Source of the DNA: CAYPZL01 sp964415045 | GTDB lineage: Bacteria; Planctomycetota; Phycisphaerae; Sedimentisphaerales; Anaerobacaceae | Direction of reading: 5' to 3' | Length of the DNA: 22,497 nt | Assembly (NCBI GenBank): GCA_964415045.1 | Contig: CAYPZL010000087.1 | Span: 1 to 22,497, forward strand | Shown here: in pieces, positions 7,341 to 15,605 of the stretch | Layout: every line of letters begins with the position of its first letter | Numbering within the stretch: the first letter of the stretch is position 1 | Notes under the pieces: generated by a model | Database searches by the model: none | The model's input: the letters and a program-made list of their open reading frames with translations, nothing else | What the model was told of the DNA's origin: nothing | Translations under genes and position numbers: made by a program

Positions 7341-9446
7341 ATGTCAGAGAGAGAAGGATCGTCGAACAAAATCTTGAGCGCCTTGTTCTGGGTTGCCGTT
7401 CTGGCCGTGGGCGGGTACTTGATCGCGCGGAACCTGGGGGTCGTGAGCAACGTGCTCGTGGTTCTCGTGGGCTTCGGGGCCGTCGTGCTGGTCCACGAGT
7501 TCGGGCATTTCATCGTGGCCAAGCTTTCGGGGATCAAGGTCGAGGCCTTCTCGATCTTCATGCCGCCGACGCTGTTGGGGATCCGCAAGACCAAAGCCGG
7601 GTTCAAGCTCCGCTTTGTGCCAAGCTTCTCGTCCGGCAAGGGCGCGGAATCTTCCGAGGAGGTCGAGCCGCCCGAGGAGACGGAATATCGCATCGGCCTC
7701 TTCCCGTTCGGCGGGTACGTCAAGCTGCTGGGCCAGGAGGATACCGGGCCCGTGAGGCAGAACGATGACCCGCGGTCGTTTGCCAACAAGCCGGTGGGCA
7801 TTCGGATTGCGGTCATCTCGGCCGGCGTGACCTTCAACGTCATCAGCGCGATCATCATCTTCATGACGGTGTTCCTGTTGGGAATCGAGCTGCCGCCGCC
7901 GGTGGTGGGGGCGATACGCAGCAACTCGCCGGCGGCCAGGGCCGGCCTGGAGCCGGGGGACGAGTTCACCGTGATCGCGGGCCAGAACAAGGACCTGGAC
8001 TTCAGCGACATTCAGATCGCCGCCGCCTTGTCCGACGTCAATGAGCCCGTCCCGGTGACGGTGCGCCGGGCCGACGGCTCGACGAAGGAACTGACACTGG
8101 TGGCCGAGGACGTTCCGGGCGCGGACCTGCGGGAGTTCGGGATCAGCGCGCCGCTGAGCCTGGAGATGGCCAATATCGCCGAGCCCAACGTGCTGCGCGA
8201 GCGCACGGGCCTGCTTCCGGGGGACCGCATCACGGCGGTCGACGGCACGGCGGTCGCCGAGCACTGGGATTTCGCGGCGCTGGTGGAGAAGAACCTCTCA
8301 CCGACGATTGCCGTCACGGCCGAGCGCGTCGCCGCCGACGGCAGCACCGAGCGGATACAGACGGAGCTGGCGCTCGCCTGGCGTGCCGCCGACGGGGCGG
8401 AGGTCCAGGCCGAAGCCGATCTGAACCACGTCTACTCCATGGTTCCGCGCCTGCGTGTGACGCTCGTGGGGGACGAGCCGATCTTCGCCGAGCGGACCGA
8501 CCCGGCGCCCGCCGAGACCTCAACGCTTCGAGCCGGCGATATCATTCTGGCCCTGGGCGAGGTGGCCTGTCCCACCTACAAGGAGATGCGCGAGGTCACC
8601 ACGGCCTACGAGGGTAAATCGCTGCCCGTGGAGGTCCTGCGCACCGACCCCAACGGCGTCGAGCGGACCGTGACGGTGAACGTCAAGCCCAAAAGGCCGG
8701 GCGGAGGCGACCGGGTCGTGATCGGGATTGGAGTGGCCCTGGATGCCGCCCATCCGGTGGTGGCCAAGACGATCGAGACGCCGACGGGACCGCCGGCGCT
8801 GGATATCCCGCGCGGGGCGCGCATCGTCAGCGTCAACGGCAAGACGGTGTCGAGCTTCTACGACGTCATCGCCGAGGTGCGCCGCTGGAACGGCCAACCG
8901 GTCGTTCTCAAATACAAATTCGACGGCGAGAACGAAGGCGCAGTCACCCTGGAAACCGCCGGCGCACAGGAGCCGATACAGGTCAAGTCGACGCTGGCCG
9001 AGTTCTTGCCTTACGACGCGCTGGAACGGGTCTACCGGGCCCAAAACCCGCTGGACGCCATCGGCATGGGGTACCGCCGAACGGTGCGCTTCATTGTGCT
9101 GACGTACATCACGCTCAAGCAGTTGATTTCCGGGCTCGTCAGCCCGAAAAATCTCATGGGACCGGTGGGCATCATCGCCCTGAGCTACCAGGTGGTCGCG
9201 CAGCAGCCGCCGGTCTACTACGCCTATTTCCTCGGGCTCATCAGCGCCACGATCGCGGTGATCAACTTCCTGCCCGTGCCTCCGTTCGACGGGGGGCTGG
9301 TCGTTCTCATGCTGGTCGAGAAGATCAAGGGCTCAGCGCTGAGTGAGCGGGCCCAGGGGATTCTGGCCTACGCCGGCTGGGTCCTGGTGCTGGCCTTGCT
9401 CGTGTACGTTACATTCAACGATATTATCCGCACTTTTTTTAGCTGA
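7341..9446 (+). CDS. rseP: RIP site-2 zinc metalloprotease RseP, multi-PDZ
   Basis: A 701-residue intramembrane protease that cleaves membrane-embedded substrates such as anti-sigma factors. It has a helix at about 11-29 and one at about 36-58 carrying the zinc motif HEFGH (52-56); GLFPFGGYVKLLGQED follows at about 119-134. The second catalytic motif, NFLPVPPFDGG, is at 642-652 with Asp650, then a final membrane helix. Between about 185 and 590 lie several PDZ-like units (for example AARAGLEPGDEF, LLPGDRITAVDG, LRAGDIILALGE, IPRGARIVSVNG), so four repeats seem present where E. coli RseP (about 450 residues) has two. ATG 7341 is chosen over 7305 because GGAG at 7330-7333 is 7 bases upstream. 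It follows dxr and likely shares its transcript. Confidence 0.94.
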   Translation: MSEREGSSNKILSALFWVAVLAVGGYLIARNLGVVSNVLVVLVGFGAVVLVHEFGHFIVAKLSGIKVEAFSIFMPPTLLGIRKTKAGFKLRFVPSFSSGKGAESSEEVEPPEETEYRIGLFPFGGYVKLLGQEDTGPVRQNDDPRSFANKPVGIRIAVISAGVTFNVISAIIIFMTVFLLGIELPPPVVGAIRSNSPAARAGLEPGDEFTVIAGQNKDLDFSDIQIAAALSDVNEPVPVTVRRADGSTKELTLVAEDVPGADLREFGISAPLSLEMANIAEPNVLRERTGLLPGDRITAVDGTAVAEHWDFAALVEKNLSPTIAVTAERVAADGSTERIQTELALAWRAADGAEVQAEADLNHVYSMVPRLRVTLVGDEPIFAERTDPAPAETSTLRAGDIILALGEVACPTYKEMREVTTAYEGKSLPVEVLRTDPNGVERTVTVNVKPKRPGGGDRVVIGIGVALDAAHPVVAKTIETPTGPPALDIPRGARIVSVNGKTVSSFYDVIAEVRRWNGQPVVLKYKFDGENEGAVTLETAGAQEPIQVKSTLAEFLPYDALERVYRAQNPLDAIGMGYRRTVRFIVLTYITLKQLISGLVSPKNLMGPVGIIALSYQVVAQQPPVYYAYFLGLISATIAVINFLPVPPFDGGLVVLMLVEKIKGSALSERAQGILAYAGWVLVLALLVYVTFNDIIRTFFS

Positions 9447-9522
9447 GCGATGGCAATTGCCGATAAAACGAAGGGGAGAAGAATTGACGGCCCGGACCGG
9501 AGAAAGGATTTGAAGGTTTAGC

Positions 9523-10941
9523 ATGTTGGTAGACAAACACGCCGGTGAGACACTCAAATGCGTTGACGAGCAGGTCTATGAGATCATCGAGCCCGCCCCG
9601 CCCCGCACGCTGGACGGCACCGAGTATCATGCGGGTTTGCTCGATGCTCTGGAAGAGGCCGATGGGGAGGTCTATCGCCTGATCGGGGCCGAGTACAATC
9701 GTCAGCAGAGCACGCTGCCGCTGATCGCGGCCGAGAACCAGTGCTCGCGAGCCGTGCTGGCGGCCCTGGGTTCCGTGGTCCAGAACAAGACCACCGAGGG
9801 CTTCGTAGGCGCCCGCTTCCACGGCGGTTGCCAGGTCGTCGATTCGCTCGAGGCCCTGGCGGTCTCCCGGGCCCGGGAGACCTTCAACGCCTGCTACGCC
9901 AACGTGCAGCCCCATTCGGGGACCAGCGCCAACCAGATCGTCCTGACCGCGATTCTTGAGGGCGGGGACCGCATCCTGAGCCTGGGCATGGACCAGGGCG
10001 GGCACGTCTCGCACGGGGCGCGCGTCTCGTTTGCGGGCCGCTTCTTCGAGGTCGAGAATTACCACGTCGATCCCGACAGCTTCCTGCTGGACTACGACGC
10101 CATACGCCGGCAGGCCCGGCGCTTTCGGCCCAAGCTGATCGTCTGCGGCGCCAGCGCCTATTCGCGCATCATCGACTTCGCCGAATTCCGCGCCATCGCC
10201 GACGAGGTCGGCGCCTACCTGATGGCCGACATCTCGCACATCTCAGGCCTGGTCGTGGCCGGGGCGCACCCGTCGCCGGTCGATCACGCGCATTTCACGA
10301 CGACGAGCACGTACAAGCCGGGCGGCCCCCGCGGCGGACTCATCCTCATGGGCAAGGATTACGAGAGCCCCATCCAGGCGGGCAAGCGGGCCGTGCCGCT
10401 CTGGGAACGCATCGAAAAGACCACCTTCCCCGGCTTTCAGGGCACGCCCTATCTCAACAACGTCGCGGCCAAGGCCGTCTTTCTCAAGGAGACGCTCTCC
10501 GACGAGTACCGCCGGCGCCAGTTCAAGATCGTCGAGAACGCCCGGACGCTGGCGCGGGAGTTTGTCGGCCTCGGCTACGACGTCCTGACCGGCGGAACCG
10601 ACAACCACATGTTCCTGGTCAACGTCGCGCATTTCCGCAAGGGCCTCACCGGCCTGATCGTTCAGAAATGCCTGGAGGATTGCGGCATCATCGTGAATAT
10701 GAACCGCCTGCCCTACGACCCGCACAGCGCGCGAGTCACCAGCGGGATGCGCCTGGGAACGCCCATCGTCACCCGCAACGGCATGGGTCCGGCCGAGATG
10801 GAGATCGTCTCGCGCCTGGTCGACGGCGTCCTGACGCAAGTGGAGATCGGCGACGAATCCCGCTATCGCCTCACCGAATCGTTGAAGAACGATACGACCG
10901 CCCGCGTTCGCGAACTCTGCGCCAAATTCCCCATGTGGTAG
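9523..10941 (+). CDS. glyA: serine hydroxymethyltransferase-like PLP enzyme, divergent active site
   Basis: A 472-residue fold-type I PLP protein related to SHMT (serine + THF to glycine + methylene-THF) throughout its length, with an N-terminal extension of about 35 residues. Conserved parts include ANVQPHSGTSAN, GGHVSHG, CGASAYSR, the PLP-ring Asp236 and His239 in ADISHISGL, GPRGGLIL, LLTGGTDNHM (here VLTGGTDNHM) and SGMRLGTP with the carboxylate-binding Arg. Three positions differ from the standard enzyme: the usual NKYAEGYPGKRYYGG reads NKTTEGFVGARFHGG, so the tyrosines equivalent to E. coli Tyr55 and Tyr65 are Thr90 and His100, and the usual THKTLRGPRGG reads STYKPGGPRGG, so the His before the PLP lysine is Tyr264 and the loop after Lys265 is one residue shorter. 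A true housekeeping GlyA is possible, but a paralog with a different aldol substrate fits as well. GAAGG at 9512-9516 supports the start. Confidence 0.82.
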   Translation: MLVDKHAGETLKCVDEQVYEIIEPAPPRTLDGTEYHAGLLDALEEADGEVYRLIGAEYNRQQSTLPLIAAENQCSRAVLAALGSVVQNKTTEGFVGARFHGGCQVVDSLEALAVSRARETFNACYANVQPHSGTSANQIVLTAILEGGDRILSLGMDQGGHVSHGARVSFAGRFFEVENYHVDPDSFLLDYDAIRRQARRFRPKLIVCGASAYSRIIDFAEFRAIADEVGAYLMADISHISGLVVAGAHPSPVDHAHFTTTSTYKPGGPRGGLILMGKDYESPIQAGKRAVPLWERIEKTTFPGFQGTPYLNNVAAKAVFLKETLSDEYRRRQFKIVENARTLAREFVGLGYDVLTGGTDNHMFLVNVAHFRKGLTGLIVQKCLEDCGIIVNMNRLPYDPHSARVTSGMRLGTPIVTRNGMGPAEMEIVSRLVDGVLTQVEIGDESRYRLTESLKNDTTARVRELCAKFPMW

Positions 10942-10957
10942 GCGCAGAAGCGGCTTC

Positions 10958-11059
10958 TGTCATCCTGAGCCGCAGGCGAAGGATCCGGCCTGCGAACGGG
11001 CGGTCTCTTCCGTACGCAGCCCGGATCCTTCACTGCGCTGCGCTTCGTTCAGGATGACA
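10958..11059. repeat. inverted repeat of the TCATCCTGA...GGATCCGG family
   Basis: The left arm at 10958-10988 begins TGTCATCCTGA and ends GAAGGATCCGG; the right arm at 11021-11059 is its inverted counterpart, CCGGATCCTTC...TCAGGATGACA. Both 11-base ends pair perfectly, with variable sequence in each arm and a loop of about 32 bases. It lies just after the SHMT-like gene and before the convergent nuclease gene, so it could end transcription from both sides. Similar elements are widespread in environmental bacterial genomes. Confidence 0.8.
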
Positions 11060-11087
11060 AACCGCCCAGGAATCAGTCAGAACCCTG

Positions 11088-12308
11088 TCAAACAGTTCGG
11101 CTGTGCGCCGTTCGGATTCGCTCCAATGCGTCCATTAACGGCCCGAGCTTCAGGACCGTCTTGTAGACCAGGACGTTCGCGCCGACGTTGGCTTCGTCCC
11201 GCAGCGATTTCTCGGGCACGGCCATGAGCACCCTGTGCCGGCGAAACTGCTGCAGCACGCTTCGCTTGTGGGCCAGGTACTCGGGCGTCCAGAATCCGAC
11301 GATCTCCAGGAGCACCTCGGTCCCGTCGTCGTGGCGAAAGACGAAATCCGGGACGAACGTCCTCTGGTGCTCGTGCAGGATCGCGCCCTCGCGCGACAGT
11401 CGCCACCCGTCGCGGCGTGGGCCGAACTTTCGGGCCAGCGATTCCTCTAAAGCCGAATCGAATTCCTCCGGCGCCGGCAGATGCGCGGTGAACCCGTCTT
11501 TGTCGGAGAGGACCAGCTTGACTGGCTGGTTCCACGGCGTCTTGAGCGAGGCGGTGGCCCGCCAGTTGCGACAGCTCAGCAGCGCCGGCAGAAACCGCGC
11601 GAAGTTCACGCCGTAGCGCCGCGTCTCGCGCAGCACCGAGGCCGGCCCCGAAAGCGTGATGCGATAGTCCGACGGACCCACCCGCGCGATCTCGTGCAGC
11701 AGCCGCGCCAGCTTGGCGTACCGCAGAATCGTCTTGAAATCCTCCGCCGCCCGTACGACCATCGTCTCGGCCCCGTACAGGCAGGCCTGCAATTGGGCGA
11801 CGTTGTACCGTGACAGCAGCGCCGCCGCGCTCGGATACCCGTCGAAACTCTCCAGGCGCTGGTACTCCATCACGTCGGCGTAGAGCGCCTCGTCGATCTC
11901 GTCCCACGACAGCCCGAGCGTCTCGGCGAGCTGGCCCTTGACGTGCTGCTCGTCGTTCTCGAAGAGCCGGTCGACACGCGTCACCAGCGGATGAAAGCGG
12001 GCCGCCTGCGAGAAGACCTTCAGCCTCAGCCGGGAGGCCTTGCCCTCGGAATCGGCGCGGTACGTGCTCTTGTCGTCCAGCAGCTTGCAGAAGGCCTGAA
12101 TCCGCCGGACGGGACAGTCGGGCTCGTCGGCGAAGAGCGCCTCGACCTGACGGTGCAGGGTGCGGCGGCGCCGCCCGATCCCCTCGCGGTAGATCGCGAG
12201 CATCTCCCGCGCGTACCGGGTGTAATGCCGATGCCGGCTTTGTGTCAGGCGGTCGGGCACGGCCTGTCCCGACCTATATTCGACGATGGACTGTGCCTTC
12301 GTAAGCAT
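11088..12308 (-). CDS. Bax1/DUF790-family nuclease, partner of XPB helicase
   Basis: A 406-residue protein of the DUF790 family, known in archaea as Bax1, which binds XPB and acts as a structure-specific nuclease in a repair pathway like nucleotide excision. The N-terminus (MLTKAQSIVEYRSGQAVPDRL) has the family's usual opening. The helical middle (about 90-260) covers the region that contacts helicase in archaeal pairs. The C-terminal nuclease core shows FVPDFVF with Pro320-Asp321, then LLEIVGFW with Glu335 and Lys348, a PD-(D/E)XK-like arrangement. The start at 12308 is set by the family N-terminus; further upstream the frame only mirrors helicase codons. It overlaps the helicase gene's end by 35 bases, so the two are probably translated from one mRNA and may be coupled. 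Confidence 0.85.
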   Translation of the reverse strand: MLTKAQSIVEYRSGQAVPDRLTQSRHRHYTRYAREMLAIYREGIGRRRRTLHRQVEALFADEPDCPVRRIQAFCKLLDDKSTYRADSEGKASRLRLKVFSQAARFHPLVTRVDRLFENDEQHVKGQLAETLGLSWDEIDEALYADVMEYQRLESFDGYPSAAALLSRYNVAQLQACLYGAETMVVRAAEDFKTILRYAKLARLLHEIARVGPSDYRITLSGPASVLRETRRYGVNFARFLPALLSCRNWRATASLKTPWNQPVKLVLSDKDGFTAHLPAPEEFDSALEESLARKFGPRRDGWRLSREGAILHEHQRTFVPDFVFRHDDGTEVLLEIVGFWTPEYLAHKRSVLQQFRRHRVLMAVPEKSLRDEANVGANVLVYKTVLKLGPLMDALERIRTAHSRTV

Positions 12309-13788
12309 CGCTTCGTCGTCGCTTGCGCGAGCGGTGAACCTCCTTCGTGTTTTCGCAGACCACTTCGTACAGGGTCGCCCGGGCGCTGCCGACGCGGCGC
12401 AGGACCCGGCCCAGTCGCTGCTTGGCCTGGCGCGTCGAGCCTTGTCCGCCGATGACCACCGCCACCTTCGCCTCCGGGACGTCCACCCCTTCATCGAGAA
12501 CGCGATTGGCGACCAGGACCTCGAAGTCGCCTTTGGCCAGACCCTCGAGCACGGCCAGACGCTCGTGCTTGCGCGTGTGCGACAGGATCGTCGGCGCCAG
12601 GAACCGGCGCGAGACCTCGATCGCCATCGCGTTCGAGCCGGCGAAGACGAGGATGCGCTCTCCCTTGTGCAGCCGGAAGATGTCCTCGAGCACCCGCAGC
12701 TTCTCGGAGGCACGGTTCTCGATGGCCTGCTTGAGATGGTACGCCTTCTGCGCCTGGCGGGCCCGGGGCTCGCTGCCCGATTCCTTGCACAGATCGCGCC
12801 AGCCGTAACCGGGCAGCTCTTTCCGGCGGGCGCTGAGAAAGTGTCGAATCAGCCGGCTGCACTGGTCGTACGTCGCCTGTTCCTCGGCGGTCAGGGCCAC
12901 GGGAATCCGCACGACGTCGAAGTCGGCCAGCGTCGCGCCCTTGACCTGCTGGAACGGCAGCTCGTAGACCACCGGTCCGATGAGCCAGTCGAGATCCGCT
13001 TGCCGCTCGTTCGCACGCCGGGTGGCAGCGTCAAGCGCAGCTTGGCGATGGCCTTCCCGTGTTCGCCCAACCCCATCGCCAAGCCCTCCGGGCTTGACGC
13101 TGCCACCCGGTTCGGGCGGCGTGGCGGTGAGGCCGAGCCGCCGGGGCGCCGTGCTGAGAATGGCCGCCTCGCGCCGGCACCGCCCGGGCAGGTGATGCTC
13201 CTCGTCGAAGACCAGCAGCCCGAAGCCCGCGCCTATCCGCGCCATGTGGATGTAGGCGCTGTCGTACGTCGTGACCGTGACGGGCTTGAGATTCATCAAT
13301 CCGTCGCCGACGATGCCGGCGTCGTAGCCCAGCGCCGACAGGATGCGGCGGTGCCATTGGTACATCAGATCGCGAACGGGCGCGACCACGAGCGTGGCGA
13401 TCTTCGTCCTCGCCATGATCGCCAGGGCCACCTCCGTCTTGCCCGTTCCCGTGGGCATGATGATCTGGCCGCGACCGCCGGCCTGCTCCCAGGCGGCCGC
13501 CGCCTCCGTCTGGTACGAACGCAGCTTCGGCAGCGACACCTCAGGCCAAAACACCGCCTCCGGTTTCATCACCGCATCCCGGAAACGCGCCCCCCACCGC
13601 CGCCTCAGCGCCCGCGAAAGACTCGCGTAATGAATCGCCTCGCAGCGCCACGCCCCCACCCGGCCGTCCCAACGCCACATACCGGCCGCACCGACCTCAG
13701 GCACGTCCGACCGACCCAAGCCCGTCAGCACCAACGTACCCCGGTCAAAAGACAGGACCACCGATTTGTCCGATTCCGTCACGTTCAT
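12274..13788 (-). CDS. XPB/Ssl2-like superfamily 2 DNA helicase with in-frame repeat insertion
   Basis: A 504-residue SF2 helicase of the XPB type (numbering from ATG 13788; GTG 13791 is an alternative). Motifs in order: LRSYQTEAAAAWE (Q-like region, about 90-102), Walker A MPTGTGKTEVAL (111-122), TTYDSAY, DEEHH at about 185-189 (XPB normally DEVH), TATPP (about 211-215), then helicase domain 2 with RILVFAGSN, VLDEGVDVPEAKVAVVIGG and QAKQRLGRVLRR. Between TATPPE and RANERQADLDWLIGPVVYEL, where XPB-type proteins normally run straight on, residues 217-247 are encoded by a 93-bp palindromic repeat (13018-13110). The frame is kept. The protein likely opens damaged DNA for the adjacent Bax1-like nuclease. 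No good ribosome-binding site is visible. Confidence 0.87.
   Translation of the reverse strand: MNVTESDKSVVLSFDRGTLVLTGLGRSDVPEVGAAGMWRWDGRVGAWRCEAIHYASLSRALRRRWGARFRDAVMKPEAVFWPEVSLPKLRSYQTEAAAAWEQAGGRGQIIMPTGTGKTEVALAIMARTKIATLVVAPVRDLMYQWHRRILSALGYDAGIVGDGLMNLKPVTVTTYDSAYIHMARIGAGFGLLVFDEEHHLPGRCRREAAILSTAPRRLGLTATPPEPGGSVKPGGLGDGVGRTREGHRQAALDAATRRANERQADLDWLIGPVVYELPFQQVKGATLADFDVVRIPVALTAEEQATYDQCSRLIRHFLSARRKELPGYGWRDLCKESGSEPRARQAQKAYHLKQAIENRASEKLRVLEDIFRLHKGERILVFAGSNAMAIEVSRRFLAPTILSHTRKHERLAVLEGLAKGDFEVLVANRVLDEGVDVPEAKVAVVIGGQGSTRQAKQRLGRVLRRVGSARATLYEVVCENTKEVHRSRKRRRSDAYEGTVHRRI
13018..13110. repeat. 93-bp nested palindromic element inside the helicase gene
   Basis: The outer arms are CCGGGTGGCAGCGTCAAGC (13018-13036) and its exact reverse complement (13092-13110), 19 of 19 paired. 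The inner arms GCTTGGCGATGG (13040-13051) and CCATCGCCAAGC (13073-13084) pair 12 of 12. The element is 93 bp, or 31 codons, so the host reading frame survives. Rearranged pieces of the same element occur in noncoding DNA at 14546-14560 and 14564-14576, showing it is dispersed. Confidence 0.92.
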
Positions 13789-13857
13789 CACCCGAGAAGT
13801 CTAACATCTCCGAGCACCGTCGGCCAGATGACGCCTGCCCCGCGGCGCATGAAAGAA

Positions 13858-13883
13858 GGCCATAAGGGGTCAGTCTTATGGCC
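13858..13883. repeat. REP-like palindrome GGCCATAAG...CTTATGGCC
   Basis: GGCCATAAG (13858-13866) and CTTATGGCC (13875-13883) form a perfect 9-bp stem around the 8-base loop GGGTCAGT. The AAGGGGTCAGTCTTA core resembles palindromes associated with REP-type (Y1 tyrosine) transposases, but no such gene is in the window. Confidence 0.6.
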
Positions 13884-14442
13884 TGTAGGCTTGTAACCGA
13901 AATATGTGTTGCGTTGTATCGTCAAGTGGTTCTGACGAGTTCCGGGTCGCCCCGAGGCGGCGGACGAATGAGAGTGGCGCTGTACCACGTTCTCTGAACG
14001 AACTCCTGCTCGTCTATTCGTTCATGAAGTGGCTGGTTGGATTCAGGAGACTGCTCGTCAGATTGCGGAAAGGGACACAGTCCGAGGAACAGCCACAGTA
14101 TTTCGGCAACAAACTTCCGTGTCTTCATGCGTAATCCTCAAAGTTCCACTCGCACTATCGGCGCGGGCGGGCGTTTTTCCTTAGCGAATTCCCGCCGCGA
14201 CGAACCGTCGCCTCGAGCGGCGCGCGAAGGGGGCAGCGCGTCGCCTCGGATATCAATATGACAACGCAAGATTTTCTGGGGACCACTTCCGCGCGAACCG
14301 GTGCAGGGTCCGGCTGCCGCCGTTATCAGTATCGGTAGGGCACCTTGACGGACGCAAAATTTTTTTTTTCTGAAAGAGGCCGGAGGCGCAGGGTGGGTTC
14401 TCAACCCACGCGTCAAAACGTCGCGGGCACAAACGCTGGAGA

Positions 14443-14577
14443 ATTGCCGATTGCGGATTGACGATTGGAGATTCAGAGACAATTGCAGATTGGAGATTCG
14501 CGCCACGATGGCCCCGCAATCTCCAATCCCCAATCAAAACGCGGACCCCATCGCCACGCCGGCTGGCAGCGTCAAGG
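14443..14577. repeat. cluster of GATTGGAGATT words and palindrome fragments
   Basis: GATTGCGGATT, GATTGACGATT, GATTGGAGATT (twice) and an inverted CAATCTCCAATCCCCAATC occur within about 100 bases; related words are at 893-918. Directly after them lie CCCCATCGCCACGCC (14546-14560) and TGGCAGCGTCAAG (14564-14576), pieces of the 93-bp element of the helicase gene with one arm inverted relative to the other. Confidence 0.75.
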
Positions 14578-14611
14578 CTGGACGAACCCCTCCGGTCTCC
14601 CGCCTACCGCC

Positions 14612-15517
14612 TTACTTTTCTCTTTCGAGCAGGGCCCTGGCCAACTGGCGGAGGTTGTCGGCCTTCTCGTCGAAGATGCGCAGCGCCTCGATGGCGTCGT
14701 GGGCGAGGGCGCGCTCCAGTTCTCTGGATTTTTCGATTCCGACGACGGCGGGGTAGGTGCATTTGGCGGCCCGCTCGTCCTTGCCGGCGGTCTTGCCCAA
14801 CTGCTCGCTGGAGGCGCAGACGTCGAGGATGTCGTCGGCGATCTGGAAGCCCAGGCCGATTTTCAGGCCGTAGCGCGCCAAGGCATCCAACTGCTCGGCG
14901 TTGGCGCCGCCGCACAGGGCGCCCATCGCGGCGGCGGCGCGGAACATCTTGGCCGTCTTGTTGGTGTGGATGTACTCCAGCGCCTCGACGGTGCCAACGG
15001 TGTTCTCGGCCTTGAGGTCGGCGACCTGGCCGGCGAGCATGCCCGCCGGTCCCGCCGCCCGGGCCAGCTCGGCGATCAGGTTCACCGCCAGGGGCGCGTC
15101 GGCGATGCTGCAGGCCAGGATCTCGAAGGCCAGCGTCAGCAGCGCGTCGCCGGTCAGGATGGCGGTGGCCTCGTCGAAGGCGACGTGGCAGGTCGGCCGG
15201 CCCCGGCGCAGATCGTCGTCGTCCATGGCCGGCAGGTCGTCGTGGACCAGCGAATAGGCGTGGACCATTTCAATCGCGGCCGCGGCGGTCAGGGCTTCGG
15301 CGTTGTCCCGCCCGGCGATCAACTCGCAGCACCACAGCAGCAGGACCGCGCGGATCCGCTTGCCCGGCGCCGAGAGCGTGTAAGCCAGGGCCTCTTTCAG
15401 GTCTGCCTGGGCCTGCGTCTGCTCGGCCAGGAGGCGCTCGATGGTTTCGTTGACGATCTGAACCTTGTCGCTGAGCAAGACGTTCAAGGCGAGGTTAGCC
15501 GGTGGTGTTGCTGACAT
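14612..15517 (-). CDS. ispA: short-chain polyprenyl diphosphate synthase (FPP/GGPP synthase)
   Basis: A 301-residue trans-prenyltransferase that condenses IPP with DMAPP or longer allylic diphosphates. The first aspartate-rich motif DDLPAMD is at 93-99 with DDDLRRGRPTCH after it; the second, DDILD, at 228-232. PGKRIRA (about 51-57) binds IPP, and GQVADLKAEN, KTAKMF and GKTAGKD (241-247) are typical of the IspA group. The two residues between Asp94 and the third Asp of the first motif (DDxxxxD type) fit bacterial short-chain enzymes, making farnesyl or geranylgeranyl diphosphate; chain length cannot be fixed by eye. ATG 15517 has GGAG five bases upstream; a longer frame to 15652 would run through the promoter. 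Divergent from miaA, another user of DMAPP. Confidence 0.92.
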   Translation of the reverse strand: MSATPPANLALNVLLSDKVQIVNETIERLLAEQTQAQADLKEALAYTLSAPGKRIRAVLLLWCCELIAGRDNAEALTAAAAIEMVHAYSLVHDDLPAMDDDDLRRGRPTCHVAFDEATAILTGDALLTLAFEILACSIADAPLAVNLIAELARAAGPAGMLAGQVADLKAENTVGTVEALEYIHTNKTAKMFRAAAAMGALCGGANAEQLDALARYGLKIGLGFQIADDILDVCASSEQLGKTAGKDERAAKCTYPAVVGIEKSRELERALAHDAIEALRIFDEKADNLRQLARALLEREK

Positions 15518-15548
15518 ACGACTCCGAAGCGAAAGATAGAATCCAATT

Positions 15549-15577
15549 TTGCGAAAGTGCGCGAATGCCGTATTATA
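15549..15577. promoter_or_regulatory. shared ispA/miaA divergent promoter region
   Basis: The palindrome-like GTATTATAGC at 15570-15579 reads as TATTAT on the plus strand (15571-15576) and as a perfect TATAAT on the minus strand (15577-15572). On the plus strand TTGCGA at 15549-15554 lies 16 bases upstream and could serve as a -35 for miaA. On the minus strand no good -35 is seen, but the -10 is placed about 55 bases before ispA. The 88-bp gap must hold both promoters. Confidence 0.5.
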
Positions 15578-15605
15578 GCGACTCCTTTGTCTTTTGCAGG
15601 AAATT

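Larger units (their letters stand above)
13789..14611. other. 820-bp intergenic region filled with repeat debris
   Basis: No supported gene between the helicase and the prenyl synthase. It holds a 9-bp stem palindrome at 13858-13883, a T-run at about 14357-14370, a cluster of GATTGGAGATT/GATTGCGGATT words at 14443-14540 in both orientations, and two fragments of the helicase-borne palindrome at 14546-14576. A minus-strand frame at 14128-13922 starts with a signal-like hydrophobic stretch but has no recognisable family or ribosome-binding site. Confidence 0.55.

Noticed and set aside
12309..12713. Longer start for the DUF790 nuclease
   Set aside because: Residues before 12308 are serine/arginine-rich out-of-frame translation of the helicase; the family N-terminus begins at 12308.
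12286..13896. Plus-strand open frame of 536 codons
   Set aside because: Antisense shadow of the helicase gene in high-GC DNA.
13922..14128. Minus-strand small protein with a signal-like start (KTRKFVAEILWLFLGL)
   Set aside because: No ribosome-binding site, no recognisable family, and the rest of the translation is compositionally random.
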